Source: Choanephora cucurbitarum
Lineage: Eukaryota; Mucoromycota; Mucoromycetes; Mucorales; Choanephoraceae
Length of the DNA stretch: 64,000 bases
Direction: 5' to 3'
NCBI GenBank assembly: GCA_025331435.1
Contig: JAIWNI010000081.1
Location: 61,437 to 125,436, forward strand
Shown here: positions 23,514-36,494 of the stretch, piece after piece
Layout of the letters: the number at the start of each line of letters is the position of its first letter
Numbering within the stretch: position 1 is the stretch's first letter
The notes under the pieces: generated by a model
What the model was told of the DNA's origin: nothing
The model's input: the letters and a program-made list of their open reading frames with translations, nothing else
The model's database searches: none
Made by a program: the position numbers and the translations under genes

Positions 23514-25291
23514 GCTGTTTCAAACAAATAAAGTCTAAAGAAAATGAAAGAAAAAGAGAAGGAAGGAAAAGAATAATCAAGTAAAATCCGGTCTTATTTC
23601 AAGCAAGATGATATATGCCAAAAAAAAAGGCTATGTACACGCAAAAAAATAAATCATATGCGCGCAGACAAAAGGTACAGACTCGTACAAAAAAAAGTGC
23701 ATTCAAATACAACAGCAATAATAATAATAATAACAACAACAAACAGTGCTTCACAAGAGCGTAGCACTCATTTGAGCCAATGGCATCTAGGTAATCGTAA
23801 TCTGCATGAATTTAATTGTGAGTTATGCTTCATTGTATAGATTAATTTCCTTCTTCCTTAAATATCTGTGAAAATTCCGCAAATGTCAACAACTGCTTGT
23901 TTTTCTTAGTGTTTAAGAGTGGGTTGTATCTTGCTATCAAATAAGTTATTTTTAGTATAACTAAATGTTGGTTTCCTTCATATGAACCAAGACATCTGCA
24001 TCACGTCATAGTTCATAGTGAAAGAACGTGCTTACTGTATTTTTTAAAATCTGAGTACAAGAGAGAAAAGACATTTAATGACACCATTTAACAAAAGACA
24101 GTCTTCTTGAGGAAGTTTAGGTTTACCTGAATTTTTTTTTTTGAAAAAGAAAAGGCATGTTAATACACTTTAAGTCTATAATTTATCAAATACTTTACTT
24201 ACAAAAGGAAACAGAAACACATGGTCAAAGATGAACAAAATATTGATTTGAACATAAGAAGCAACTGATAGCCCAATAGGCGAATCATTATGTTCTCAGC
24301 CCAACTTACCGCATAATTCTCTATCATTATATGATGGGTTGAAACTCAAAACGAATTAAAGCATAAAATAAACAAAACTACATGAGTACAATCGCACAAA
24401 AAATATGTTTACTCTTGAAATGTATCCATGTGATATAATAGCAAGTAAATCTCCCTCTTTCTCTCTCTATTCCTGCGGTTGTCTATTGTAACTTTTTGTT
24501 TCTTATGAATAAATAGTTAGACACGTTTTATGCATTACATGTTTAGCATCAGTTTTGCTTCTACATACCCGCTCTTTTTCTGACCCGCTTTATTACAAGC
24601 AAAGAAGCACATTGCTGAAATTGTTTGAGGAGATAATATCCCAAAAAATACTTTTTTATGCAGTATTATTCTACGAAACGTCAAATATATGTTTAAATCT
24701 TTTCAGGTAACTAGCAGCAATTATACACAAATACACATGAAACTCTTTGATGCTCTTCGTTTTTACATGACAGCCAAAGATATCACGTACATCAAACACA
24801 GTGAAAACTTATTTCCCTTTTTTGTTTTTATAATTAGGACGCAAAGAAAGGTCTCATTTTGCTAAAACGACTCACTTTTACGCTCATTGTAAACATATTA
24901 TCCGTCGCTATACTTTGTCTCTTGGTGTATACCAATTCAACTTTGTTCTCCATCCAAAGGAATTTGACTAATGTTCCTTTCAAAATACTGGAGTAAAAGC
25001 AGGGTCCAGTTGTCTAATGATGAAAGTAATGCGCAGAAAACATGTTTCCTCTATGCCAAGTTTCTCGTATTAAAGAAGGGCAATTGAATGTAGAGAGAAT
25101 TATACACATTTTTATTTAAGAACTTTATATATTTATATATATGTGCCTACTATTACATCTTTTTTCTTTTACACAAATCTTCTATTTTTGAAATAATCGA
25201 ATTTGCTGTAGGCCGCTTTTTTTTCGTTTTTGGTATGTATATGTAATTTGTACATATGTATATATTAAATGTTATATAGTTTTGTTGCCAT
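23514..25291. other. Intergenic, no gene seen
   Basis: About 1.8 kb with A-rich and ATA-trinucleotide stretches (near 23705-23745), a TA-rich block near 25120-25145, and no ORF with coding character. It separates the coiled-coil gene promoter from the 3' end of the CaaX repeat gene. Confidence 0.4.
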
Positions 25292-27652
25292 TTACATGAT
25301 GAGACATTTGCTGCCACCTTCGGAAGACTTGGTAGACTTTGGAGATGAGCTCTTAGGTTCAGGAACACGAGCTTCAGGCACTGATGTGTTGACAGCAGGA
25401 CGAGCGGGAACAGCGACAGCAGCAGGAGCGGGAGCAGCAGCAACAGCAGGAGCGGGAGCAGTAGCAACAGGTACAACAGGCACAACAGGTTCAACTTCAC
25501 TAGAAGCAACAGGGACAGCAACTGCAGGTTCAGGCTTCTTGAGACCAATTTGAGAAACCTTATCTTGAGCATTGCTCAAAGTGCTATCGATGCTCTTTTG
25601 GATTTCGGGAGCTTGCTTGTGAGCTTCTTCAACAGTAGCATTGGCAGTATCCTTAACAGCTTGAGCATTCTCAGCAACTACTTGCTTAGCATCGTTAACC
25701 TTAGTGTCAATGTTCTTTTGGATCTCAGGAGCTTGCTTTTTGGCTTCTTCAACAGTGGCAGCAGCAGTATCCTTGACGGCTTGAGCATTTTCGACAACAG
25801 CTTGCTTTGTTTGATCAACCTTAGTGTCAATGCTCTTTTGGATCTCAGGAGCTTGCTTCTTAGCTTCTTCAACAGTGGCAGCAGCAACTTCCTTGGTAGA
25901 TTCCAAGTTTTCAGCAATAGTTTGCTTGGTATCATTGATCTTGTTGTCGATGTTTTCTTGAATAACAGGAGCTTGCTTCTTAGCTTCTTCAACAGTAGCG
26001 GCAGCGGTATCTTTGACAGCTTGAGCATTTTCAACAACGGCTTGCTTAGCATCACTGGCCTTAGTGTCAATGTTCTTTTGGATCTCAGGAGCTTGCTTCT
26101 TAGCTTCTTCAATGGTGGCAGCAGCAACTTCTTTAGTGGATTCCAAGTTTTCAGCAACAGCTGATTTGGCTTCTTCAACCTTAGGCTCAGTCTCAGCTTG
26201 TACTTCGCGAGTGACGTCAGCAGCCTTGTCCTTAATAGGAATAGGCTCGGTTTCATTTTGAGTTGTAGTGGCGACAGCAGCAACAGAGGCTACACCAGCA
26301 GCAGCAGCAGTCATGACCGCTTGAGACAACTTGACAGTTTCATCCTTGACATCAGTGACAGTAGTGGGTTCTTCTTGAGTGACAGCAGACTTGACAGTGC
26401 CAGCCAAGTTTTGGACTTGAGACTTGACTTCTTCAATAGCAGAAGCAGGGGTCTTTTCCTTCTTGACAGAATCCAAGTAAGCATATACGTCAATGGCACG
26501 GAAACCAACAACAGTCTTAATACAGTGCTCAACAGCAGCTTGCAAATCAACAGCAAGAGGCTTGACTTCATCGATTTCCTTTACATCAGCAGCAGCAGTT
26601 TCATTGGTGGCAGCAGTTACAGGAACAGTGGCTTCGATAGCTTCAATGGCTTCGTTCTTAGCATCAATGGCTGCTTCCTTAGTTTCGTCTTCAGAAATGG
26701 CAGGGACTTCGGGAACAGTTTCTTTAATCTCTTCAAGAACTTCTTCTTTAGCTTCTTGATCGTCATTAGCAGCAACTTCAGGGACGGTTTCCTTGATTTC
26801 TTCCAAGACATCATCCTTAGCTTCCACAACCTCTTCTTCGACTTCAGGAACAGATTCCTTGACTTCTTCTACAGCACGTTCTTTGGGAGATTCTTCGTGC
26901 TTAACCTCGCTCACGACTTGCTCCTTTGCTTTAGTTACTTCTTCTTCTACCTTTTCTTTTACCTCTTCAACCTTCTTAACGGTCTCTTCAATGACATTGG
27001 ATTTGTTAGTGTTTTCAAGGTATTCGTGCACATTGACAACAGGTGCACCGACAACAGAACGAATGGCGTGTTGAACAGCATCGTTCAAGTCAACAGCAAC
27101 AGGCTTAGATTCAGTGGCAACAGGAACTTGTTGTTCTTCTTCAGCCTGGCTCTCAACAGCAGCAGGGACTTCAGAGACAGTTTCTTGAAGTTCTTCAAGA
27201 ACTTCTTCCTTATGGTCGATACTTTCCTCCTTAACCTCATCTTCAGTTGTAGCAGGAACCTTGGGAACAGACTCCTCAATTTGTTCGAGAAGTTCTTCCT
27301 TGTGCTCGATGGCTTCTTCCTTGACCTCATCTTCAGCAGCAGCAGGTTGCTCGGGGACAGTTTCTTGCAATTCTTCAAGAACTTCTTCCTTCTTCTCAAC
27401 AATTTCTTCCTCCTTGGGTTCTTCCTTTACTTCCTCAGAAACAGGCTCTTCTTTAGGCTCTTCCTTAGGTTCTTCAGAGACAGATTCTTGCTCAGTTTCC
27501 TCCTTGGGTTCTTTGGAAACAGGGGCTTCTTTTTGTTCTTCGGTGATAGATTGCTTGCGGTTTTCAAGGTAAGCATGAACATCGATTACCTTGCTACCTA
27601 CGACGCTATCGATAGCAGCTTGGACGTTAGGGCTAAGTGTAGTTTCAGACAT
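25292..27652 (-). CDS. Large Glu/Lys/Val/Ala-rich repeat protein with C-terminal CaaX box; novel repeat architecture
   Basis: A single exon of 786 codons from ATG 27652. Three copies of a ~28-residue motif occur at about residues 7-33, 185-215 and 364-398; the shared pattern is (V/A)xxxIxxVVGxxxxxVxxYL(E/D). Between them are acidic segments rich in EEPKEE, EEVLEE and E/T-V-PEVPA units. Residues ~495-690 hold five tandem ~40-aa units (key residues TKEVAAATVEEAKKQAPEIQ). An Ala/Pro/Val-rich linker leads to SSEGGSKCLIM, a CaaX box predicting farnesylation. The tandem units are amphipathic-helix-like and recall LEA, apolipoprotein or perilipin repeats, so a prenyl-anchored membrane or lipid-droplet coat is a fair guess. 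The function is unknown. The codon choice is highly uniform, suggesting high expression. Confidence 0.82.
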   Translation of the reverse strand: MSETTLSPNVQAAIDSVVGSKVIDVHAYLENRKQSITEEQKEAPVSKEPKEETEQESVSEEPKEEPKEEPVSEEVKEEPKEEEIVEKKEEVLEELQETVPEQPAAAEDEVKEEAIEHKEELLEQIEESVPKVPATTEDEVKEESIDHKEEVLEELQETVSEVPAAVESQAEEEQQVPVATESKPVAVDLNDAVQHAIRSVVGAPVVNVHEYLENTNKSNVIEETVKKVEEVKEKVEEEVTKAKEQVVSEVKHEESPKERAVEEVKESVPEVEEEVVEAKDDVLEEIKETVPEVAANDDQEAKEEVLEEIKETVPEVPAISEDETKEAAIDAKNEAIEAIEATVPVTAATNETAAADVKEIDEVKPLAVDLQAAVEHCIKTVVGFRAIDVYAYLDSVKKEKTPASAIEEVKSQVQNLAGTVKSAVTQEEPTTVTDVKDETVKLSQAVMTAAAAGVASVAAVATTTQNETEPIPIKDKAADVTREVQAETEPKVEEAKSAVAENLESTKEVAAATIEEAKKQAPEIQKNIDTKASDAKQAVVENAQAVKDTAAATVEEAKKQAPVIQENIDNKINDTKQTIAENLESTKEVAAATVEEAKKQAPEIQKSIDTKVDQTKQAVVENAQAVKDTAAATVEEAKKQAPEIQKNIDTKVNDAKQVVAENAQAVKDTANATVEEAHKQAPEIQKSIDSTLSNAQDKVSQIGLKKPEPAVAVPVASSEVEPVVPVVPVATAPAPAVAAAPAPAAVAVPARPAVNTSVPEARVPEPKSSSPKSTKSSEGGSKCLIM
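25575..26170 (-). repeat. Five tandem ~120-bp coding repeats inside the CaaX protein gene
   Basis: Each unit encodes about 40 residues; the core AAATVEEAKKQAPEIQKNID recurs five times with few changes. On the plus strand the recurring DNA is the block around gatctcaggagcttgctt. The array arose by unit duplication and may vary in copy number. Confidence 0.8.
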
Positions 27653-30600
27653 ATTGTGAATATAATGTAATAAGAAGAAAAAAGAAAAGAGAAGAAAAAA
27701 TAAACAAATTTTTCTTGGTATAAACCTTTTTTTTTAATTGCTGTGACGTAAATTCGCGTATAAAAATTGTGGTTGTTGTTTATCACTTTGATATCCAGGC
27801 GATTTCTCACGAACAAATCAGATAATAAGGACCGGAATAGATGCATATACAATCCATGGCAATTAAAGTAGTCACTTAGCTAGTTTAGAGGTTCTCTAAT
27901 GTATTTTTATCTATTGCGCCTATTGTTCTTTTGATTTTTGCGTCTTTTCCTTGTCTCATTATCGGAGTTAAAGATACAAAGAGATAGAGTAAAATTCATG
28001 TGATGAAGCCGCAAATTTCTTTTTAATGGTGATCATATTGTATTATACAGCGAACGCGGTATCAAATTGCGGGTTTTCGTGTTATAAAATCCGCCTCTTT
28101 TTTTTATACAGCGTTTATTATAGATATTAGCTTGAAAAAGGAAATCACACTGCCAAGTTAATAAAATACAAATTAGAGGTCATTTATCAATAATATCTAC
28201 GTCACGAATTAATTTAAATGCATTCAATCTGTCCACACTTCACTTAGCATGATAAGATTGAGCAAGTATAAGTCATTGTCTTGAATTGCTTAGAAACTTG
28301 TAGTAGGAACCCCCCCCCCAGGTTCTGTTGACTGCTTTGAATCGCTTGGAAAAGAGGTGAACAAAAGCTTCCATCGGCATGAGAGATTCCTACACAAGTT
28401 ACTTGCAAGAAGAGTTTTGAAAGCTACAGCTATTTAGGTGATAAGATATTGTATCTAGCAAAGATAACTTTAGCTTAACTACAATTCATTCTTTTAGGAC
28501 TTTTGACGCTTTTACTCAGAGAAGCGTCATCCATTGCTGAAAAAATAGTTTTGCTCTATTATTGATCACATTTAAAGCAAAGAGTTCATTATTTGTCATG
28601 GAGTAAAGTTAGATCTTTCAGAACCTATTTGAGTTTCTGTAGAGCAAGACATTCTGTCCTTGTCAGCAACTCAACTAACAATCGTTATTAAGAAAAGGCA
28701 CCACACGGATGTGGAAGTCAACATCCTCCCTTAGAAAAGTCTTGATCGGTGCAAGAAGGAGAAACTAATGAAGATAGTCTAAAATGATTAAAATAATCAA
28801 ACTTTGATCTAGAGTTTGTCTCTTACTCTCTTTGTGTATGTATTATGCTTCGATAGAGAACTTATGGTTGATGCAGACATTAGTTTGTTTCACAGGTTTG
28901 ACAAAAATGTGGCTTTCAACCTTTGTACCACCATATCAAAACTTCAACAAAATCCCATCGATACTTGGACTGATAAGTGACATGATGACTTTAAACGTTT
29001 GTAGAACAATAGATTTACCTGATCGAAAAAGTAAGCTGAATTGTTAACGAGGCAGATTTAGCTATAGGCTAGTCTAGTCCTCACTTTGGACTTCTAATTC
29101 ACTGCGTGACTCAACACGGCTTATTTGTTGACAAGACGAAGCAGGATTAGCAGTAGAAAAAAGACTTGACTAAATAAAGGTCAGATTGAAAAATGCCATC
29201 AATATAGGTAAGTTGATGTAAACGTCTGTTCAGGTATTTGTATGACATTATCAAAACAATTACACAATGCATTTTGTCAAACAAACTAATGCCTGTGCCC
29301 TGAACTTTTCGGAAGTAAAACCGATCGGTATAAGAGGACCCGTATGTCTCGACGCACATATGGATATAATAAACTATATGATGTGATAGATTGTAGCGAA
29401 ATTTGATATGGCTCAAGCGTACCGGTCGCAAAATAAAGAGGTATAGAATGCTTAGTTACTTGAGTTTATCTGTGGCGTCATCTTCATACTAAGAGCTTAC
29501 TTTTTTCTAAACTTTAAATTATGACGCTTTTATCTATCCCTTCCTTTATTTGAATCGTTTTTAGAGTGTTTTCTATTTAATTGAACACTTTCTCAATCTT
29601 TTGATTTGATATTTGTAATTCAGTAGTTAACAAGTACAACTACCTTTGATTTGGTAAGTACACAGTGAGACAAGATATAGTCAAAGGATGCTAACTTGCT
29701 CTTAAATCATATTACTAATATTCTACACGAATCTGCTGGTAACATCCTCCATTATTCTGATCCCAGTATTGCAAAGGGTAAGCACTCAGGCCATCATCTA
29801 TCAAAATTGAAACTTGCTATCATGTCCTTTGTATTGAAGTACTGTTATAAGCAAAGCGCTCTTTCGTAATTGGTCCTATTCTTTGCGAAAACTACCTAAA
29901 TAACAAGAAAAAAGGGCTGGCCTTTTTAAACGGAGCTACCGTGTATTCACCAATACATGTTACTTTTGATCTTATGAAAAGGATTTATTTCAAACAATAA
30001 CAAAAGAAAGTCGTATAGCACTTTTCTTGATAGCTCTTGAATTATTCAGAGATTGAACATAGGCAGATGGCTAGTGCCTTCCTTTAAAACCGAATGGGAG
30101 GACAAAGTTTGATCTGTAGTGTTCCTGACCACAAACGCGATGCCGGGTCATTGTGTGTTCTAGATGGAGTCGCTTCAACGCCAAAATGACGGAAATCCAA
30201 AATAAAAATGGCTTAGGTGACATGCCTGAGGGTGTACAAATAAAAAGAACCTGGTTTCGCCAAAATCTTCTAGTGCCTTCCTACAAGAAATCTAAAGAAA
30301 GTTTTATAATCAAGCTTTCGACACATGTAATAACTGCCTCTTTTTTCCAAAGAGTTTGAGAAATAAAAGTGTTTCATTTGGTTGTTGAGCTTTTGCATTT
30401 AATCAACTGCCAAAAGAGGATTTTTTGATAATATTTGTATATTGCTGATTTTGCCTATCCATATCCCACCTGTCTTATAAAACATCATGATCCTGATTGT
30501 ACGTTCTTTTATTTTAAGGATTGTTACCTTCAGAGTGATGAAAGAAGTCTCTTGAATGAACAAATTCTAAAAACAACACATCTGTATCCTCAATAAAAGA

Positions 30601-31885
30601 GTTTGCATCTTTGTTGCTCTTATTTGAATCACCTTTGACAATTCTTCATCTTTTCTTTTGTCAAGAAGTTTTTTTCAAAGAAAAAGTCAGGTAACGTAGC
30701 CCAAGTTCTTCTCAAATGAATTGGATGAACAGAACAACCGAATGCTACTTGAATGACATCAACAAGATATCTATTGAAATCCTAAATCCGTTTAATACCA
30801 GAACCAACAACCAGATCTATTCCAGTGTCTTAAAGTGCTTTAATCAGATTCTCTCTGGTATAACCAGCTTCAATAAAACTGTAATGCACATGTATTACTT
30901 CTAAATTAGCAGGTAGAGTGAGATCGTTTGTGAGTCGAAAAGAAAACAATACTTCAGCATCTTTAGAGCTTAATATTTTGTTCTAATAAATCGAAGACTA
31001 CTTTCAACAAAACCTTATTTACAGTAACATTGCCATTGAGAAAGACTATTGACATATCATAACAGTAACCTTTTTAGGCTTCTTATATCATCTCCATCAA
31101 ATATATGAGGTAAGAACAAGACTTTCCAGGTATTAAGACTTGTAACACGATTTCATCATATTCTTCAACTATGATGCAGAGGGCCAAGGAATGCTACTAC
31201 CTTCAACCTTCGCTCTAAGCTTTGAAAATTTGAAATTATAGAATTATTTTGAGACGTGGCTGTATAATAACATCTTGTGTTTGCCCGTCTTAGATTACAA
31301 TGTCTTGATAAACGATGCGTAGAGTTCACAAAAACGAGCAGTCGAAGGGATGTACTTAGTATATCCAAAAGTGCTTAGAGAAGTGTTCCTCGCATCAACT
31401 TTTTCAATAGATATTGCAGTACATACACAATGTCTTTTGGGCTGGTTTAAAGCTTGGATACAAGATTGATATCTGTTAATATATTCAACATGATTTCTCA
31501 ATGGGTTAAACTCCACAGACAATTGTTGTACAGCTTGACCATAATGACTAATGAAGCTCTTTGCACGTATTCCACTATTAAGTCAGCAAACAGTTGACAT
31601 AAGGTTGTGGTTGTACTTAGAAACACACTAAGAAGAATTACCCTTTTTAATCTGGTGAAATTTGACAAAATAGCATCAGCGCGTAACGTGTTGATTATGC
31701 GTGGCTCTCAGTATAGAGGAGTTGAAGCCTATGCTATTGGTAGCATTGACAAAAAACAAAAACATGTACTTATATCTCATTGTCTCTTTTTAAGAAAGTA
31801 GAGTGTTGAATATATCCTCAGAATATGGTGTAGCCATTCTTGCAATGCTTTGTTTGTTAAAGTAAAAAAGAAGCAATAAAGGTTC
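27653..31885. other. Gene-poor 4.2 kb, only degenerate ORF fragments
   Basis: The left end is the promoter of the CaaX gene. From ~28,000 to 31,900 there is no convincing gene. Short, unconnected ORFs without recognisable domains lie at about 28832-29047 (+), 29147-29431 (-), 30153-30359 (+) and 31165-31522 (- in two frames that would join by a frameshift). They could be decayed transposon or gene remnants, but no transposase signature was found. A C10-12 run lies near 28310. Confidence 0.4.
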
Positions 31886-32035
31886 TTAACTTTTAGCAAT
31901 AGAATCCAGAGCAAACTGCTCATATATAGCTTGCTGAGCTTTCTTCTCTGCCAAAGAGCAAGCTAAAAAAGGGGCTTCCTCTATATCATCACTATGGTCG
32001 GCATAAACTAAAGATAAGCTGTACATAAGGTCAAA
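31886..32035 (-). pseudogene. Orphan exon-like fragment (49 codons and stop)
   Basis: A segment preceded by an intron-like acceptor (ATTTTAG) opens in phase 0 with FDLMYSLSLVYADHSDD and ends after LDSIAKS with TAA. The residue composition and helical pattern look like real protein, but no companion exon or start codon could be found upstream. The most economical reading is a terminal exon left over from a degraded gene. The family is not recognised. Confidence 0.35.
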
Positions 32036-32295
32036 CTAAAATTGATTGCATTTAAGCAATTAAACAAGCGCTGTCATCTGAGAAGACAACTGTGTATTTA
32101 AGATTACAACTAGCATTGCAAGTGGGGCTCTCTACTTCAAAGCCCAACTTAGTACACTCAATAGACCTTCTTTCAATGTCCAGACCAGAACGGAAACTGC
32201 TTTGCACAAAAGCTTACTGACTTTGAAAAGGACTAATTCTCTCCATATTTTTTGAGCTTTATTCTTGTTTTTTCTTGAAATATATAAAAAGCATA

Positions 32296-33169
<874 letters not shown>

Positions 33170-33583
33170 TCAAATAAATCGTAGTATTCCTAATTCAGAA
33201 ACGAGAGAGATCTTATTGTATTCATTTGTAGATTGTTGTCAAGCTATTTTCTTGATTTTAAGTAGAATTTTGTCATAATTTTATTTAAGACAGATTTTCT
33301 TGCTTCTTTGAATAGCCATTGTATCAAATGAAAAGTGGTTGTCATTTTTTCTTGAACGTCCTTGTTCTCATAAAGCCGAAGGAAGAACAAGATAAAATGG
33401 ATTGACTACGCATAACTGTTATATGCTACTGTTCCTCAAAGCAATTTTGAGAATCATATTTTGGAACTATTCTTTGCTTATCCTAGACAAATGGTATGAA
33501 GCATTTGTACTTTATTTTGCTATAAAAAACGATTGCATACTCTTAAGCAATGACTATACGTTTGCTTTGATTTGCTCAAAAGG

Positions 33584-34416
33584 CTAAGCTTCAAAGCCAT
33601 ACTTTGCCTTGAGACCATGGATCAACTTTTCATCACCACACCATGTCTCTTGAACAGAAGGTCGAGAGATATTTCCTTCAATGAATTCGCTCAATCTTGA
33701 GCTTTTTTTAACAGCATTAATTGTATGACCCAAGTGCTTGTTAGTAGCACAGATGCGAGTAAGAAAAGGTGCAATTGCAACATCAGCCATAGAAAAGTCT
33801 TTACCAAGGTAATAAGGACCAGTAGAAGATTGTTTCTTCAGGATAGTATCAAACTAACACGAAAGAGGATGAGATTCTGTTGTTGTTTTCTTTTGACTAC
33901 CTACTTCAATAAAAGCCTTTTCCATGGTTTCTTTATACATAGGCAGTGCGTTTTCACCTTTAGAGTTGGTGCAGAACATAAAATAGGGCAATGCAACCTT
34001 ATTGAAGAAATGGTCGATGGCCAAACGGATTTCAGCACGCTTAAGAGGGTCCTTTGGCATCAAGCTACTTTTTTGTTTAGATTCATTTCTTACTTTCTTC
34101 TTTAGAAACTTTACTTTTTCTCAGGATAACACTCGTTAAGGTATTCAAGAATGACCATTGATTCAGTAAGAATATGACCATCAACATCTAAGCAGGGGAC
34201 TCTTTCTTCAGGATTGAGCTTCTTGTACCATTCAGGTATAACGATCAAATCAACCTCGACTGTTTCAAAGCTCACATCAAGTTCTTTGAAAGCAATGCGA
34301 GCACGGTGGCCGAAAGGGCAAATGATGTTGCTGTATAAAATGTATTTCTCTTTCAATGGGCCTTATGTTAGACATACTTATAAAGAAAATTGCCCTTTTT
34401 CTGCCTTACTAGTCAT
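33584..34416 (-). CDS. Omega-like glutathione S-transferase
   Basis: The first exon is only 7 nt (34416-34410, ATGACTA), followed by an intron with a CTAAC branch site. Exon 2 starts at 34361, giving MTSPLKEKYILYSNIICPFG. CPFGHR is the thioredoxin-fold active site with a catalytic Cys, as in omega-type GSTs and glutathione transhydrogenases. PEERVPCL (cis-Pro) and TESMVILEYLNE follow. Exon 3 (MPKDPLKRAEIRLAIDHFF) and the last exon (YYLGKDFSMADVAIAPF) form the all-helical C-terminal domain. Total length is ~230 aa. Such enzymes act in glutathione-dependent reduction and detoxification. The annotated start depends on the tiny first exon; without it no ATG precedes the fold. Confidence 0.88.
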
Positions 34417-36494
34417 GATGAGATATGCTTACAACAAGAAAGAAAAGGTTCAAAAAAAAACTTATGTTTATATAGAAGCAACGCCTTAAGGCAACTCTAA
34501 AAAGGATGTGAATTGTAGACTGTGTCACACAGTAAAAGGGATACAGGCCTCCAAGTTATAGACTTCGAAATGTAACTACGGATCTGCCTAATTCGTTCAG
34601 GGCAACAATAAATAGGAATTTTGTTTGTCTTTATACCACTAACAATTAACAAGCTCTCGACATGTTTGTTTATATCCGCAGTAATTTTTTCTGATTTGCT
34701 GTTTGTTTTTGAAGGAGCCAATCACTTGATTGAACACAAATAGACAACATAAAATGCTTATGTCTTTTTTCTTTTTTAGATGAAAACAGACTATATGGCC
34801 GACTCAGAGAATTTGCAGCTCTTTTGATTCTGATTCATATAGAGCATAAAGCTTATTATCTTGAGGCTGTATGCATTCGGTTTTTTTCTGTAGAAAGTTG
34901 AGAGCTTGCTGCGAAAAATCCAACAAGTGCAAAGTGTTTGTATCATAAGACTTTCCTTGTTTTGCGTAGTTTAACAATAATAATGCCTATCTGATGCTTT
35001 TCTATTTAACTAACATTGCTAGAATGTAGTTAAGCTAGTCTCGTGCAAAGTAATCAGTATGCAGTGTTCATTTAAATGGTACAATAGTCGCTTGATTATG
35101 AGTGAACATATTCTTGAGAAATGCACTCTCGTATTGAGCATACTCTCAAATCGAATGGTATAGTTAGCGCTTGAAGCGATTTTCAAGTTAGAGGATGGCT
35201 ACTCTTATATCAATTATACTCTTAAATCAGACACTCTTAAATTGAGCAACTACTGTAAATACTCGAATCTAGATTTATATATGTCTAGTTGACATAGTGG
35301 AATATAACTACGCAAATGTATCAAAGATACTAGATCTCAAAATCCTGTACTACGGCCAATACAAACAAGCAGCTAGACAAAAAAAAGGCCTCAAAGAACT
35401 AAGTTTTGCATTACCAAAATAAAGTCAAGTCTAGGCTACTTATGAAAGAAGTATCAATGTATAAAGTATATCGTTTGCTAGTCATATTTCAGGCTGTTAA
35501 AGCATTTATGATCTCAAATGAACTCTTTTCTATTAATAAGAAATGGCAGAAGGCAACAAACTCATGTTAACTCTTCCTCCATCTATCTTCGGTCCTTTTT
35601 GATTTTGCATAACAAAAAAGAGGGATAAAAATACTTCTTTAGGGATGATCATATGTTCTTTTTGACTCGTCATGATTTGTTGCCATCATCTTTTTTGGGG
35701 GGGACTTAGCTCTATCAGTTTTCTTGGAGTGTCTGCTTAACATTTCAGAGCGATAGTATCATGATCTTTCTTTGTTTAATGTCAAAAGTACCAGCTACAT
35801 GTTTCACCTATACAAACTACATTTTCCCTTTACAGTCAATCTCTTTGTTGTAATTTAAAATTCAAATGGTTGCAAACAATATGTATGGCTTACTACTATA
35901 GCTAATTAGTGATCTCATGAAAATATGACAACAGGAGCAAAGAGTGGACTGAAACAAGCCATATTGTCAGCTTGCTTTGAACTATCATGCTCTTTTTCCT
36001 TTTGATATTTGAATGTAAACTATTCTAAGCATAGTCCTAATAACACAATGCGTGTACTTAGGCCATCTGTTAAGAATAAGATAGCATTGAATATAGTAGT
36101 ATTTCACTAACAACATGATCTACAAGACTATAGTAATTCAAGAAATACCTTAGCCTTATCATAATTTGTAGTGCTAGACGAGGTTTGAATTGGCTTGATT
36201 CATGCACATTAAACAAATTTAATGTCAGAATCTGAGAGCACTCATGTTGTAACATGTTAAAGTAATGATAAAGAACAACATTTATCTTTTAAACAATCTA
36301 CTATTGGTGATAAAAAAGCCAACTGATCCAATATCGACTTTTCTTTCTCTCCAAATCAAGCTAATTCAAAAGTATGCAATGATTATAAACTTCGCCTTTT
36401 TTATCACGCGGAAAAACTTTAAATAACCTACAAAGGAGTTTTAAATAAAAGAGAAGGCAAAGCTTTATCATTGCCAAAAAAGAAAAACGATCCA
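34417..36494. other. Intergenic with one MITE-like element
   Basis: About 2.1 kb between the GST start and the hamartin-like gene. Apart from the inverted-repeat element at 35080-35257 it is AT-rich and has no supported coding sequence. A run of G at about 35696-35702 and several A/T homopolymers were seen. Confidence 0.4.
35080..35257. mobile_element. MITE-like element A (TA target duplication, ~25-bp imperfect inverted repeats)
   Basis: The left end reads TA-CAATAGTCGCTTGATTATG. The reverse complement of the right end reads TA-CAGTAGTTGCTCAATTTA followed by AGAGTG. The two match over about 25 bases with a few mismatches, are flanked by TA on both sides and enclose no ORF. This fits a non-autonomous Tc1/mariner-type MITE of ~178 bp. 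A second, disrupted copy of the right end lies at about 40862-40890. Confidence 0.6.

Noticed and set aside
26198..27670. 490-codon plus-strand ORF
   Set aside because: It is the exact antisense of the CaaX repeat gene. Its Phe/Leu/Asp/Ser-rich composition is a mirror of the GAA/AAG-rich codons, and no domain or intron signal supports it.
29147..31522. Transposase gene in the gene-poor region
   Set aside because: Several protein-like ORF pieces exist, but none carries a recognisable DDE, zinc-finger or reverse-transcriptase motif and they are not in one frame.
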